Origin: Nymphaea colorata | Taxonomy: Eukaryota; Streptophyta; Magnoliopsida; Nymphaeales; Nymphaeaceae | Reading direction: 5' to 3' | Length of the DNA stretch: 64,000 nucleotides | NCBI RefSeq assembly: GCF_008831285.2 | Contig: NC_045138.2 | Coordinates: 15,843,934-15,907,933, forward strand | The notes under the pieces: generated by a model | Database searches by the model: none | Seen by the model: the letters and a program-made list of their open reading frames with translations, nothing else | What the model was told of the DNA's origin: nothing | Shown: positions 26,190 to 39,188 of the stretch, one piece after another | How the letters are laid out: each line of letters opens with the position of its first letter | Position numbering within the stretch: the first letter of the stretch is position 1 | Position numbers and translations under genes: made by a program

Positions 26190-26618
26190 CTAAATGTCAA
26201 TAGGTCGGATTCAAATTGAATATACTGTTAACTATATATATATATATAAAATATATTTTTGGATATTTACATGTTCAGATTCAAATTTCAGATCGAAATA
26301 TGAATGAAAAAAAGTTATATTTGAATACGAGTTCGAATCTGAAATCCAATTTTACAATCTGAATTCAATCCATATTTGAGTCTGGCCAATTTTCAAAATG
26401 TAAAGGCACTGAATAAAGGATATTTGTTTAAAACTAAATCTGACATGAATTCGAGTCCGATTGGGTATTAATGTATATTTGAATTCGATCGAATGTCATT
26501 TTTTAACCTGAATTTGATCTGATTTCTTAATTAGTATTAATTTTTTTTCTACAACTGTTTTTTTGAAACAATTTGGTTAGAACCTTATCCAAATCAGATA
26601 TATTGACATCCCTAATCT
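26190..26618 (+). repeat. Dispersed repeat R2, copy 3
   Basis: Opens with AAATGTCAATAGG and closes with TATTGACATCCCT, the same inverted ends as the copy at 22164-22572, and contains the same GAATTCGA-type words. Non-coding, MITE-like. Confidence 0.6.
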
Positions 26619-27910
26619 CTCTTGGGAACAACACACCTGGAACTCTGGATCTTAGATTTTTCTAATGAGATTATGCCACAACTTTGTGTATCAAACTAAT
26701 TAGGAATTCCAAGTTGGGTTAAGATCTGATCTAAGATCTAAAGCGACAGCGCCTAATTCAAAATCATCTTGGAGGAGATGATCATTGATAGGAAGTTTTA
26801 CCTTAGGTCCACATGATTAAAAATTAAGGAATCTCAAAACAAATCAGATCTCTAATATGATTCTTTATCAAATTCTTCATGTGCGTAAAATTGAAAAAAT
26901 GTGGATTTTTAAAGCAAACTTGGACCCACAGTTTGGTAGATCTTAAAATGTAGCGGCTAGCTACATTAGATTGTCAGATCTATGATCCAACATTCTCTAA
27001 GAAACCCTGTGATGTGAGCATGAACTATCAATTGTTATTCCTTAAGCCAGAAAAGATGTTGATTGAGTAACGTAAGGATTATGAAGACGGCTTCTCAGCG
27101 TATAAGCAACATTTTTGCATTATGCACGAACAAAAGAGGGGTGTGGCGCAAATTTTATTCAATAGATAGCGTCATTGCTTCTTCAAAAAATCATAAATAA
27201 GGGAAAATATCGCCGTCAAGGAATGCTTTAGTTCATATTTTTCTGGCTTCGGTGTTCATTAGTTTTCTTGGACATTTTATTTGACTTACAAAAATTCTAT
27301 TAACACATCAAAGTAATAATTTTTTTATATCACATTCTTTGTTTTTAGTTAGCTTTTTGAAAAAACCATCATGAATATAAAGGAATCATCTTATATATTG
27401 CCGTATAACTAAGGGTACAGGCATCCTTTTTCTTAATTACCAAATCTATGTTGAACAGGAGGATGTTTCCAAACTTCCAAAACCAAGAACATTGAATTAA
27501 ACAAAAACAAAATGGAAAAAAGATAAATATGGACAATAGTGATAAATTGAATATTATTATGGAAAAATCCAATATTCTAATTAGATTAAATCGGAAAAAT
27601 ATCAAAGAATCAAACGAATTAGTTTATTCACCTACCCATTGAATATATGTTGCCAACTAATTAACTCTAAAAAAAACAACTAATTTCCAACAATTTCAGG
27701 AAAAGATGGGTACCAGTTTTGCACAAGCACCATAAAAACAGGGACTTCATTGGGAAAAAAACATCCCAAAGGTACCATCTAATTGTTTCCTTGGCCGTGC
27801 CGTTCTCCGCCATTTTCATGCCTTTTGCCCCTCGCAATCACTGCTAGACGAAGACATCTCTCCCTCCCTCCCCGAGGAGTGAAAGAAATCTCCATTGCCG
27901 GCGAGCAAGG

Positions 27911-29706
27911 ATGGAGACGAAGAGAAGCAGGCCGGAGGTTTCTCCATGGAAGCTTAGCACGAGGTCTCTGTTAACCATTGGCCTTCTCTGCCTAACTAGC
28001 TTCTGCAACTCAGCACATGGCCTGTGCGGCCTGAAGGGCAACTGCAAGCAAGGGCAGAAATGCATCAACAACGGCAACTGCGATGCAGGCCTCCATTGTC
28101 AGACGTGCGTGGCAGACGGTGCCCTGCTTCCCATATGCACACGCATCACCACCCTCAACCCCACCTCCAAGGTACGGCGACATCACTCGTAAGAGCTCTT
28201 TATGCCTCGTTAATGGCCGCCTTCAAGGCGGGAAAGGCTGAGAGTTGTAATAGAGGTCCATCTTTTAGTCTAATGGCGTCTCCTCGATCGCCGCCTTGCG
28301 TTGTTAATGTGTCAGCATCGTTGATTCCTTCCAATTTCGTTGCTTCTTCCGAGTAATACTGAGTGACTCTGAGTCGATGGCTGAAATATGTTAAGGTGGG
28401 AGGCCTTCCTTTCAACCGATACTCATGGCTGACCACGCACAACTCGTTCGCCATATTCGGGGAGAAGTCGTGGACCGGAACGGTTAGGGTTTCCCCATTC
28501 AACCAGCAGGACTCCATCACCTCACAGCTCCAGGTGAGTGTTTCATATGCAACACCATCTTTTCTCTTCTTCTCTGCTTCTTTTTCTTTTTCTGCTTCTT
28601 CCTGTTCGTCCGTATAAAGCATGAATCGGCCCTGAGATACTTGCATAGAGAACCGTGAGGCAGAAGATGGCAGAGCTGCAGACGTTCATAGCATGGCCTT
28701 TACTGCACTAGTCCTCGTTAAAATGACGAACTCGGAGGAGATCGTATCCGGCCGTAGGTGCCCATCACCTGAGCACCGTCCATCACATCCGTTGCTTAAT
28801 AGTTCTGACCGTTGATCTTTTAGATGAAGGGCTTTTAATTAGAAAAACTAGGGATAATTGGTTGTGCGTCTCTACGCCGGGGAAGTTTCCGGCGGACGGC
28901 AGTTTTTAATTCCGGTGATCCGGATGCTGTCATCGCGTATCTTCTCTCATCCTCGATCTCTATCCCCTCTATCTCGAAACACTATTATTACATTTTTAGT
29001 TTCATTTAGATCTCCTTGAGATCATCTTATACGTGATAAAACAAGTATTTTATTTGAAAAAGTTACAGGCATATACCTTTTTTCTAAAAAAAATATTGAA
29101 AATCATTTATGCGGGTTAGGTATATTTTTATTTATCTATTTTATTTATTCCACTGCGCAGTTGAACCAACTTATGTTTCAAGTGCTAAAAGGTCTCGGCT
29201 TTTCGGTGCAGAGATGCAAACACCATGATGAAGAATGTAGCCTTTTAAAAAGGGAGGGCTCTTTTAAATATTGTGTAAGGTAATGACAATAACTAAAGCC
29301 GATAGAAGCTTGGAAGTTAGTTCTTTAACTTTGGATGAGTAGAAAGAATATTTCATTGAACCGGCCATTCACTAACTCAATTTTAAGAGAGAAAAAAAAA
29401 ACCTTGTCAAGTCAAAATCTGTAGGCTGGACATTCAATAAAGATTCGCTGGAATAACTTGATCACCCACATGGCCTAGCAACGACTCAATTATTTTGGTT
29501 GTGATATGGAATATATATATATATATATAACTGTGTTCTCGATAGTTGTCAAATTGTCGCTGCTGTATAAACCTTGGTTAACGCGACTTTAGTGACTCTT
29601 TTTTTGATGCCCCGCATCATTGAACCGTTGTGTATGTGTAAGTACATGTAATTAAAAGTCCAAATAATTGTTGATGTTATAGACAAAGGAAGTTGTCTCA
29701 ATTATA

Positions 29707-29752
<46 letters not shown>

Positions 29753-30430
29753 ATTGTATTTTCAGCGGACACGTTCACCACTTATTTAAAATTTGCTTTT
29801 CAAAAGTACAAAAAGTAGGATTAGAAAATTTATGTAATTTTGGGGTGGGAGATGATTATAACCTATTGCTTGGAAAAGAGCCGAAGTCTCTCTTTCTAAC
29901 CCTTGAAGCTAGATATTCATCCATGCCTAGTGTAGTGTAGAAACGGTGTCACATAATGATCATGATGAATTGATGGCAAATTTTGGACTCGTTTAGATCA
30001 CCTATGTTATGTCCCTTAGCAAAAATGCTTTGAAATTACATATACATATAAAAGGAAGTGTTTGGATAACCTTTTAAAATTAAAATGACTTGGTTTTCAA
30101 AAGGTATTAAATGACTTGGTCCCCCAGATAATTCATTTAAAAAATAAGTTTTGAGTGTGTTATCCAAACACATAATTAATTTATAAAAAATAACTAAAAA
30201 TTATTTTTTTATAAAACCAATATTTTCAAAACTGTTTTTTTTTTTTGAAAGGAAGGTGACATCCAAACGGGCTCATTTTCTTATTGATATGAAAGGTATA
30301 TTTATTTTAGATATGCAAATTGAAATCAGGTCACCATCCCATCCCACTCATTTTGAGTTGTTAGTATATTCAAAATAATATATTGACAACTGAGATAGTG
30401 GCTCTTATAACTAATTAGGCCAACCCTTTT

Positions 30431-30496
<66 letters not shown>

Positions 30497-33400
30497 GCAA
30501 AGTCTTCATTGAGGTGGCACACTTGTATTCTTTACTATCAATGACATCATGAGTGGACAGCTCTACTCAGCTGGGCAACTCACAAATGGACACATTTTAA
30601 AGTTTTTTTTTTTTTTTTTCAGTAAGTTAAGTGTAGTTACTTTGTCGAGTGGAGAATCATATACAAGTATTTATTTGCAAGTCATTTTTTTTTTCACGAG
30701 GATATTATTCAATGCAAGTTGCTCGAGTGATTCGCATTATATATATCAAGTGATTTTTCAAAACGGTTTATGATAATTGTTATGCTGTCATATGCCGGAT
30801 ATTGTAGGATTATTAAAAATACGTCACAAAAAAAGTCATAGCAATAGTTTATAACGTTTTTGTGCAATGATTAATAATGTTTTTACTTTAGGATTCTCTT
30901 AATTATTGTTCTGACTTTAGAAAATAATTTTGTTTGCAACATTGTGTAAGTCATCAATCAAGTTCGTTATTTAACTCATAATTGGTATTTGCCATGTTTA
31001 GTACTTAATTCAAATGTTATCTACAAATGAAAATGTAAGTCTAAGTTCCATTAAGTAGCTTTTCCCTAATAAAACTATCGTAATTATCAGTTAAACAGGA
31101 AGAAATATTTAATATTGTTTTTTTATTTCCATTATCATATCAATTTTTTCATGCAATAAAGGCTAGTTGAGGAACATGGTGCTCCAAAAGATTATTGTGT
31201 TAGGTAGATGTTAGAAAAATGGGCACCACTTTGAGATTTATGAGCATGCACAGCCAAGGTCCTGAAATTACCCGCATATTCTAAAGATATCAGTAAATGT
31301 TAACCATACGATTCTGTCAAATCACATTTTTAAATGGATCCAAAGTTTCCGCCACCGATATTGGTGAAATCCGGAACATCAATGATTTGAATCATAGTAT
31401 ATGAAACCGGTTGATAGTAGGAACGCCCACAGAAAATCTGGCCCTCAGGCTCAGGTTAAATCTTAGTTACCAGTAAATGGTGAAAATCAAAAGTCCGGAA
31501 GCAAGACGCCATTGCCTTTGTCTGCAGGAGAGATGAGTTCTGCAGAACTACCAACCACTGTAAAACTTCTTTCTAAGTAATAAAAAGTTGTTTATGGAAC
31601 GTGGCAGCAACATGGTCGGATTACAACTTGTGTTTTTTTTCCGATTGATTCTTCAATTATTTCAGGCCAGAAAGTTTCGGCCTCTCGCCGATTACTAACA
31701 CGCTTTGGTGATTGCAGAATGGTGTTAGAGGTCTTATGCTGGACATGTATGACTTCAGGAACGACGTTTGGCTCTGCCATTCTTTTGGCGGCAACTGCTT
31801 CAATTTCACCGCATACGTATGTCCCCTACTTTATTTATGGTTCATGCACAAGCAACAAAAACATATCTTTTCTCCCTCGAATTTGGTTGTTTTTGTTGGG
31901 TTTTAACTCTGTATTGGTCAACAGCAACCTGCCATTTACGCACTTAAGGAGATTCAAGCATTTCTCGAGTCGAATCCGGCAGAAATCATCACTATATTTA
32001 TAGAGGACTATGTCACCTTGCCCAAGGGCCTCACTAAGGTCTTCACAGATGCTGGTCTCATGAAGTACTGGTTTCCAGTGTCTAGAATGCCAAAGAATGG
32101 TGGTGACTGGCCTACTGTCACTGACATGGTGCAGAGCAACCAGAGGTTGCTGGTTTTCACTTCGAAATCTTCAAAGGAGGCGTCTGAGGGAATAGCATAT
32201 GAGTGGAGATACGTAGTTGAGAACCAATGTAAGACAATATACGCAATTTGCATTCATGAGCATGTAGTATAATATGCATTTCCTAGGTACTTCTTGGGGA
32301 CATTAAGGGATCATAAGTTATAGGTATCTGATATGAATCTGACTCTGCTCGGTCGGATCTTGCACAGAAGATGGTTAATCAATCAAAAGCTGATTCAGTT
32401 CAGACTTCCCCAAGAAGTTGGTGGATATGCATTTCCAAGTCTGTGAAAATTCAAGTCCCCAGGTTCAGCACTGCACTTTCTACTTCTGAATCTGAACTCT
32501 GAGTCCAATTAGCTAATACCCAGCTAGTCAGATGCATCTACTTTGGATCTGACTACATTATTTGCAGTCTCTAGATTTATTGTTCTGAGAAATCTGAAAC
32601 TCCATTTTGAGACTCTCATCACATTTGACATTTTTTCACTGCTCTAGGATTCTGCGCCTGTGCTACATGTTCATGCATAGCCTTACTCCATCTGATTTGA
32701 CTTGGCCTTTCTTACTCTCTCTTTTCTTCGTTGAATCCAGATGGCGATGGTGGGATGAAGGCAGGTTCTTGCCCAAACAGAGCAGAGTCCTCACCTATGA
32801 ACACACCAACAAGATCTCTTGTGTTGCAGAACTACTTTCCTGACAATCCCAACTTTCCTGCAGCTTGCAAAGACAATTCAGCTAAACTACTTGACATGAT
32901 GAATACCTGTTATGAGGCTGCCAATAAGCGGTGGCCTAATTTTATTGCTGTTGATTATTACAAGGTGAAAGCCCCTGAATCCCATTAAAATCATTCAAGT
33001 TAAATGTCAGCCTATCGTCTCTCTTACTCAAATTTTTTGGTTCGTGACACTGCCTGCAGAGAAGTGATGGAGGTGGAGCTCCATATGCTATAGATGTTGC
33101 AAATGGGCATCTGGTTTGTGGTTGTGGAGATATCAATTACTGCAAGGTACATCTTTCTCATAAAGTTTACCCTTGTTAAATCATCAACTTAAGGGTTGGA
33201 TTAATTTTACATGGAGTTTAATTAGCTATTGCTGTTACTGTCAACACACATCTGTATTTTGTCGATTTAGATCCTCTTATTGTAGATAGTAATGGTGGGA
33301 GTGGTTAGATTGATAGAATCAGAACTCAGAGTGTTGATTTTTCTTTTCTCATAAATGTGTCTCGGCAGCCAAACATGACTTTCGGTGTCTGCCGTTCTTG

Positions 33401-33530
33401 GGGAGCTGCAGAAGGACCCTCTCAAGCCGTCAGTGAAGCTTCACCCTCTTTAAGGGGCAGAATGCCCCTGCAGTTGTTGTCTCTGTTTCTTAAACTGCAA
33501 TGTTTGATGTCAGTGATGTACATTATGTAA
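27911..33530 (+). CDS. PI-PLC X domain-containing protein, secreted and probably GPI-anchored (At5g67130-like)
   Basis: Seven coding exons: 27911-28171, 28396-28533, 31718-31816, 31925-32228, 32741-32964, 33060-33146 and 33369-33530. They join in phase to 424 residues, close to the Arabidopsis At5g67130 length. A signal peptide ends near residue 37. A Cys-rich segment (39-78, [13 protein letters not shown]) follows, then the X domain with histidines in WLTTHNSFA and LCHSFGGNC, the two positions used for catalysis in bacterial PI-PLCs. The last residues are hydrophobic ([11 protein letters not shown] onward), fitting a GPI-attachment signal. The family lacks the Y, EF-hand and C2 domains of classical plant PLCs, so cleavage of phosphoinositides is presumed, not shown. 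Intron 2 is 3.2 kb and holds two AT-type microsatellites and a MITE. A broken copy lies 3-5 kb upstream. Confidence 0.92.
29711..29749 (+). repeat. (AT)n microsatellite in PLC-like intron 2
   Basis: About 39 bases of pure alternating T and A. A shorter AT run lies at 29511-29529. Confidence 0.95.
29985..30274 (+). mobile_element. MITE-like element in PLC-like intron 2
   Basis: The left end GGACTCGTTTAGATCACC is an imperfect inverted match to the right end GGTGACATCCAAACGGGCTC. The element is flanked on both sides by ATTTT, consistent with a 5-bp target duplication, although AT-rich flanks make this weak. The 290-bp interior is AT-rich, non-coding and has further internal complementarity (GTGTTTGGATAACC with GTTATCCAAACAC). 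Confidence 0.65.
30432..30491 (+). repeat. (CT)n(AT)n microsatellite in PLC-like intron 2
   Basis: CT dinucleotides change into AT dinucleotides at about 30454, the same compound structure as at 14555. Confidence 0.95.
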
Positions 33531-33665
33531 GCAGTATCTTGTCTTTAATCTCTCTCTCTCTCTCTCATATGGTAATTCGTTTATAAGGAAAAGCACTTGT
33601 GTGTGTTTTCAAGTATTATTGGCTTCTGGTAGGCCAGCCTCGCCCGATGCATAACCTTATGTACA

Positions 33666-33848
33666 GGAGTGAAGCCAGAAATTTTTCATAAGGGGGTCAA
33701 ATTAAAGTTTTTAAATTTTGACCTGGGTCAAAATATTTTTTTTTAAAATTTTTACATAAAGCAAGTGAAATTTTTAAAAATGTACATGTAATTTTTTTAA
33801 TTTCTTTTGTGGGGCCAGAGCTCTTGCAGGCCCTGGCTCTGCCTTTGT
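33666..33848 (+). repeat. Small dispersed repeat with GAAGCCAG / CTGGCTC ends
   Basis: Starts GGAGTGAAGCCAGAAATTTT and ends GGCCCTGGCTCTGCC, giving imperfect inverted ends. The interior (AAGGGGGTCAAATTAAAG, T-rich) resembles a repeat common in plant genomes. No coding capacity. The class is uncertain. Confidence 0.5.
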
Positions 33849-35551
33849 TTTTGTGATGTTAAATCAAATATTTAAATTATAATTGATAAGATTATGCAGC
33901 TCTTCAAGCGTGTCTTTTTTTTTTTTTTACTAAATAATCCAAGATAGTGGGAGACCCCAAAAACCCAAATCGTCCAAAATGGTAGAAGACTCCAAAAACA
34001 TCAATTTAAGAAAAATTTATATGTACGTATGTGGTGGTCTTGCTCTTCCAGCCACCTGGCCTGCCATATAGAAACTATATAATTAAGAAAATCACAAAAT
34101 CCAATGGAACAAACTGCACTTTATGGTATATAATTTAATGGTCTTAAACTTGTTGATTCCCATGCAACTCTGGATTTCATTAACAAGGTTTCAAAAATTC
34201 AATGCACATATAAACATTCTAAGTTATATCTCCTAATTTCCTTTTTGTAGTTCTCAGTTTTTAGATGTTGAGTGTTTCATTTTAAATGTTGTTATATGGC
34301 TAAAGCACTACAAACTGCTGTTAAGGCACATCAAATTGTTGTTCCACCATAAACCATCATTAATCCAGCAACATCAACATTCAATAGATTTGAATTATAT
34401 ATATATACACACACATACGCCAATTATCTTAATAGCTAAATGATTATGTTTTTATTTTGTGTCACTAAAAAACATTACAAAATGTGTATTTGCAACAGTT
34501 AATTGTTTGGCCACGGTTTTTAGCGATATGATGCATTTTCTGTGATGATTTTTAATGACACAAAATAATCTTTTGACCAATATAAATTGAAATCAGCCAC
34601 TAAATGACAGAACATTTAAAGAAGTATGGATAAATTAAAACATATTGATTGAACGAAAGTACTTAACAGTGGGTTATGGTACAGCAATGGTTTTATGATG
34701 TTTTTAAATAATATTTTACATTGCATTTAGCTATAACTTTTAAATATTTAGCCATTCGACAATATTTGGTAGTTGGGAGGGTCTCATTTTTTCCTTAAAC
34801 CTTTGTGTCTTTCTAAAAAAAAAAATGTAAATGAGTGAGAGTAAAAGAAAATGCTACTTATGGTGGATCTGACGGATCATAACGGAAGCAAAATTACATG
34901 AATATATACTTTCCATTCTTGCTTTTACTCCGTGTTATTTGTTTTTGGAATGCTTCAACTATTTGATGTCATACTTTAAACTTTTGTTTTTAATGTGTAG
35001 CATCAGATTCAAACATTTTACTGTCGCAGATGAAATGCCGTAACACTTAAGTCACTTTTGAACATTGGAAATAATTTAACAAAATTACACCAGAAAAGAA
35101 AAAAAAAGTGCATCAGCCATGTACAATGCCGAAGGCCGGAGAAACTGCTCAGTTTTCTTCATTAATATTTAAGAAATAAGGAAAACCAATATCAACAAAC
35201 TTAAAAAGTCTGAAAATAAGAAAAACATTAAAGCTAGTGTTAGCCTGTCTCCTGGTTTCGGTGAAAAGCCACATCACAAGTTTGGGTTGACCCATGCTTT
35301 CAACAAAAGGGATCGCAGAATGAAGAAGAAATTTCGTAGTAAATAGGAAAATATTTTTCCAGAAAAAAAAATGTCGGACCCTTTTATGGCTTCCGTTTTT
35401 TACTGTCAGACCTTTTTTTTTACTGACTTCGATTTTAGTTAACAGGGACAAGCGAAAATTTACCCACTTAGAACACTATTTCAATTTTTTTTCAAGGTTA
35501 TCAAACACTTCCTTACACTTCTAACAAGTTTATTTCTGAGTTTTTCCAAGT

Positions 35552-35556
<5 letters not shown>

Positions 35557-35594
<38 letters not shown>
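35557..35594 (+). repeat. (AT)n microsatellite
   Basis: About 38 bases of alternating T and A. A second, shorter run lies at 36240-36270. Confidence 0.95.
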
Positions 35595-35599
<5 letters not shown>

Positions 35600-36239
35600 G
35601 GAGTCAGACTACTGACTCCTTTGGGAAAAAGAAACAAAAGAAGATCATTTATTGCTCAAAGGCTCATTGTTTAAGAGTGTGAGATTCGTCCTTCTCCAGC
35701 TTCGAGGGAATTGATGCTTCTTACTAAAATCATCTTCTCAAGTGGCTGCACATATAATAAAATGATTCTCGCATGCTTGTTTGTCAGAGACCTTCTAAGG
35801 CATAAGATTGGTCTCCACCTCATGAAGAACAGGAATCACATGGTTCATAAATTGACTTGAATTCAAGGGTAAAGTTTAGTCAAATTTATTCAAACTGGGC
35901 CATTCAAAGTTTCAGGGTCCATTTATGATAATGTATTTTAATTTTGGGGCAGTCAAAGATCATAATTGCAATTAGTTTCTGATTACGAATAAATTAACCT
36001 TATGCAGAATATAAAAAAAAATAATAATCTAAACTTTTTAATCCGAATTGAGTTGATTAGGAAATCTGGACCACAATTCCTGGATTTGCATAGTCTGAAC
36101 CACAAATTAACATGGAGAAGGCATACATGCTGTTTGGCATCTTTGGCCGGATAAAGTAGGCTCGTCCGCCCCGGCTCGTGCTTGCACAATGGCTCAACCC
36201 GGCTGATCCATGGAATGTGAAATATTTTCAATTTCCTTG

Positions 36240-36272
<33 letters not shown>

Positions 36273-39089
36273 ACAGAATGTGTGTTTGGCTTGTGAAAAA
36301 TAAGTTAGAAATCAAATTCCATCTTTTGGAGACGTTTCTGGAAATAAAACTAGCTGGAGTATGTGCTAGGCTCGAGATCTGGTTCTTCTTTGTAACAATA
36401 TCGATTTCTGAATTGAGTTGGAAAGCCAAATATTTCATTTATTCAGATGACTCATTTATTCAGATGAATTAAATTGGTATCTTTTTTGAAGCGGATTAGG
36501 TTTTTTTTTTTAGGTCTATGGAAGAAACGAAAAAGCAAAAAGATAATCAAAATATATAAAGTGAAATTAAAATTATGAAAATATTAAACTTGACCACTGA
36601 TTGCCATTTTGAGTGAGTGGGGGAAACTCACTGTTCGGCTGACGGCCGAAGCTCCCATTGAACTCGTTGTCTCCCTAGAATATAGGGCATCGTTTAGGTG
36701 CCTGGAGGTGCCACCTTCACCGCACTTCAACTTGCATGTCAGTGGTCCTTTTTTTTTTTGTAGTATAAGGAGCAAATCTCTAGGATTTGAAATAAAAACT
36801 GATCATCTACAAAGACTTGATTGTGCTTTTAATGGCGTAAGACTCTGTAAGTAGTTTATAACTTGATTTGAACTTAAACTACTTTCTTATAATTGAAGCT
36901 CATTTGTCGCTTCAACCCCATAAGATCATCTTAATCTAAACTACTTCAGTTTATCTAATCAATGTTATCTACATTAAACGCATCAGCATGCTTTCGATGA
37001 GTATAAACAGCTGAATCAGCCTAAAGGATCCAACTAATCTTGCATCTATCGTTCAATAAAAAGAAACAAATTTTGTAATACTTTGACTAAAAGAACGTAC
37101 CAATTCAAACGGCTCGATTTTTTTTTTTTTGGCATCTTTTTGTTGATCAATCTCCTGCACATGACTTACGGCTCCTTTTTCCTCTTTTGGTTTAATTTGG
37201 CCAAGCTGAGATTAGACAAAAACCACACGCATTCATGCTAAGATACACATCCAAACGATCAAACTTTTGACTTCCTTCAACTTCAAATTTTCTAAAGCAG
37301 ATTTTAGTGAATCTGAATTTGGTGGCAGTACATGATGTGGAGCTCCATGCCCTCACAGAATGGGAATAATTTGCACCACGATGTGAGAGTGTAGCAAGTA
37401 CTGGGGCCATTCATGGACACAAGGCCTTCTCAAGAAGGCTTGCTTAAAATGCTGGGATTCATTATTGAATGAATTGGGCACAGCATTATTGCAAGTTATG
37501 TGTTTTTGTTTTTTTCTCTTTCTGACAGACTATATATTCACACTGTTTCTGTCTGCAAATTAAGAACTTCTATTCTTTTTTTGTTATAGCTTTATCTCAC
37601 TTGGAACATTATACAGAGCGAACAGATGTGCACGACTCATACTTTTCATGTGCATCCGACAAGAGGCCTAGCTATCAGACCCAAGCCTGCTTGCAGAAAA
37701 AAAGGAAAACTTCTTTGGAAGCCACGCTCTGTGTAGAGATTTGACTAGTTTGAACACTATCCCATTACCAATCTGGATTTTTTAAAATCCATTTGCTTGA
37801 ATCTGATAAAGAAACCTGAGTTTGGTTGTTAATCAGATTCATATTTGGTATGCAGTTCCATGACTAAGGCTGAAGCTGAGTTATATATCTGATTATAGAT
37901 AGATGTCAAATTTAATGTTAGTCTGATCTGTGTTCAGTTTTAAATCGACTTTGGTAAAGAACCTTCTACATCTTTTTTGTGATATTTTGCTTCAACAGTG
38001 ATGCGTTGATTTGATACAGGCGAATTTGTGAAGGTACTAAGCTGATGGCACAACACATGCTTCTTTTACTTGGATGATAGATATTGCCAGTCTATGCCAT
38101 GAAACTAGCCAACGTTCAACTCTTGTTGAACCAACCTCTGTCATGGGTTCGAAAATTCACGACCAGATCTTTGGTTGGGATGTCTGTTCTTCGATACCCA
38201 AAAAGACTTCAGAGCATATTTTGCTATATTCACGACCGAGCTTTTAGACAAAGAAATGCATTTCATAATTTTTTATTACGAAGTGCAATTTTTATGGTTG
38301 AGACTCGAGTGGCCTGGGAAATTTCTGTTGAAAGATGTGATTTCTCGACCCGTGAATCCGTGACTACAAGAAATGTGAAGGAGAGTTTTCGGAACAAGTT
38401 AGGCCTGCCAGTGTGCAGCTGAAGAAAGCAACCTTTGGTCCTTTAGCCTCTCCCGAGATTGTATCCGACTCTTTCGCCCTCTGAAATTTTACCGAATGCA
38501 ACTTGCAGAGAACATCGATGGTCTCTTCTCGTGATACGAAGCTGCAGATTCATGGACATTTTATCACATTTGCTATCCTTGGGACTTGAGTCGGCAGAGA
38601 GAGAGTGAGAGACTGGTTCACTGCCTTGGTGATCGATCGTCGGTGTACGAAGGGGGAGAGAGGGTCCGGACTACGAGTCAGAGCGAGGGCAGAGTCACCC
38701 ATGTGGTGGGACACACTGTCCACGGCCACAGGATTTAATAATGTCTCAGCTGTGGCCCAGGCCCCCCACCATTTTGCATTTGCTCTCGTCTCTCTCTCTG
38801 CAGTGAAGACTGTGGGTGCTTCTTTGCAGGTTTGAAAAGCGAGCTACTCTAAAAACAGGGTGTTCTGAGAGTCCCAGAAGAAAAAAGAGAAAAAAAAAGG
38901 GAAAGGAAGAGGAAGCTTGAGCACTCAAAGCCCTTGAGGAATACGCTTTTCATCACACGCACATTTTACTAGAGCAAACAAATACACCAAAGTCCTTGGT
39001 ATCTCGGTATCTCCCTTTGGTGGTCTCGTGCTGCTGCCCTCAGCCTCCATCTCGCTCTTGTCCCCTGAAACTGAAGAGAAGAAGCGGCA

Positions 39090-39090
<1 letters not shown>

Positions 39091-39186
<96 letters not shown>
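39091..39186 (+). repeat. Compound microsatellite (CT)n(CA)n(GA)n abutting the kinase start codon
   Basis: CT (39091-39102), CA (39103-39125) and then about 60 bases of GA end one base before the ATG at 39187. It must lie in the 5' leader or, if transcription starts inside it, at the promoter. Apparent THTHTH and ERERER peptides are artefacts. Confidence 0.95.

Positions 39187-39188
<2 letters not shown>

Larger units (their letters stand above)
25276..27910. other. Intergenic region upstream of the PLC-like gene
   Basis: AT-rich. It contains a 20-bp exact tandem duplication (26094-26133) and a third copy of repeat R2 (26190-26618). The last 200 bases are the probable promoter of the gene starting at 27911, with a weak TATA-like CCATAAAAAC near 27731. 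No gene is seen. Confidence 0.45.
33531..39186. other. Long spacer between PLC-like gene and SPARK kinase
   Basis: The start is the 3' flank of the PLC-like gene. A repeat lies at 33666-33848, AT microsatellites at 35557-35594 and 36240-36270, and AT-rich unassigned DNA elsewhere. The longest frames (35983-36438 minus, 38084-38422 plus) show no known motif, and the first reads through the AT repeat. The last 500 bases are the probable promoter and leader of the kinase gene, ending in a compound microsatellite. Confidence 0.5.

Noticed and set aside
38143-38165. Possible tRNA T-arm (GGTTCGAAA)
   Set aside because: No matching acceptor stem, D-arm or anticodon arm nearby. No tRNA was found elsewhere either.
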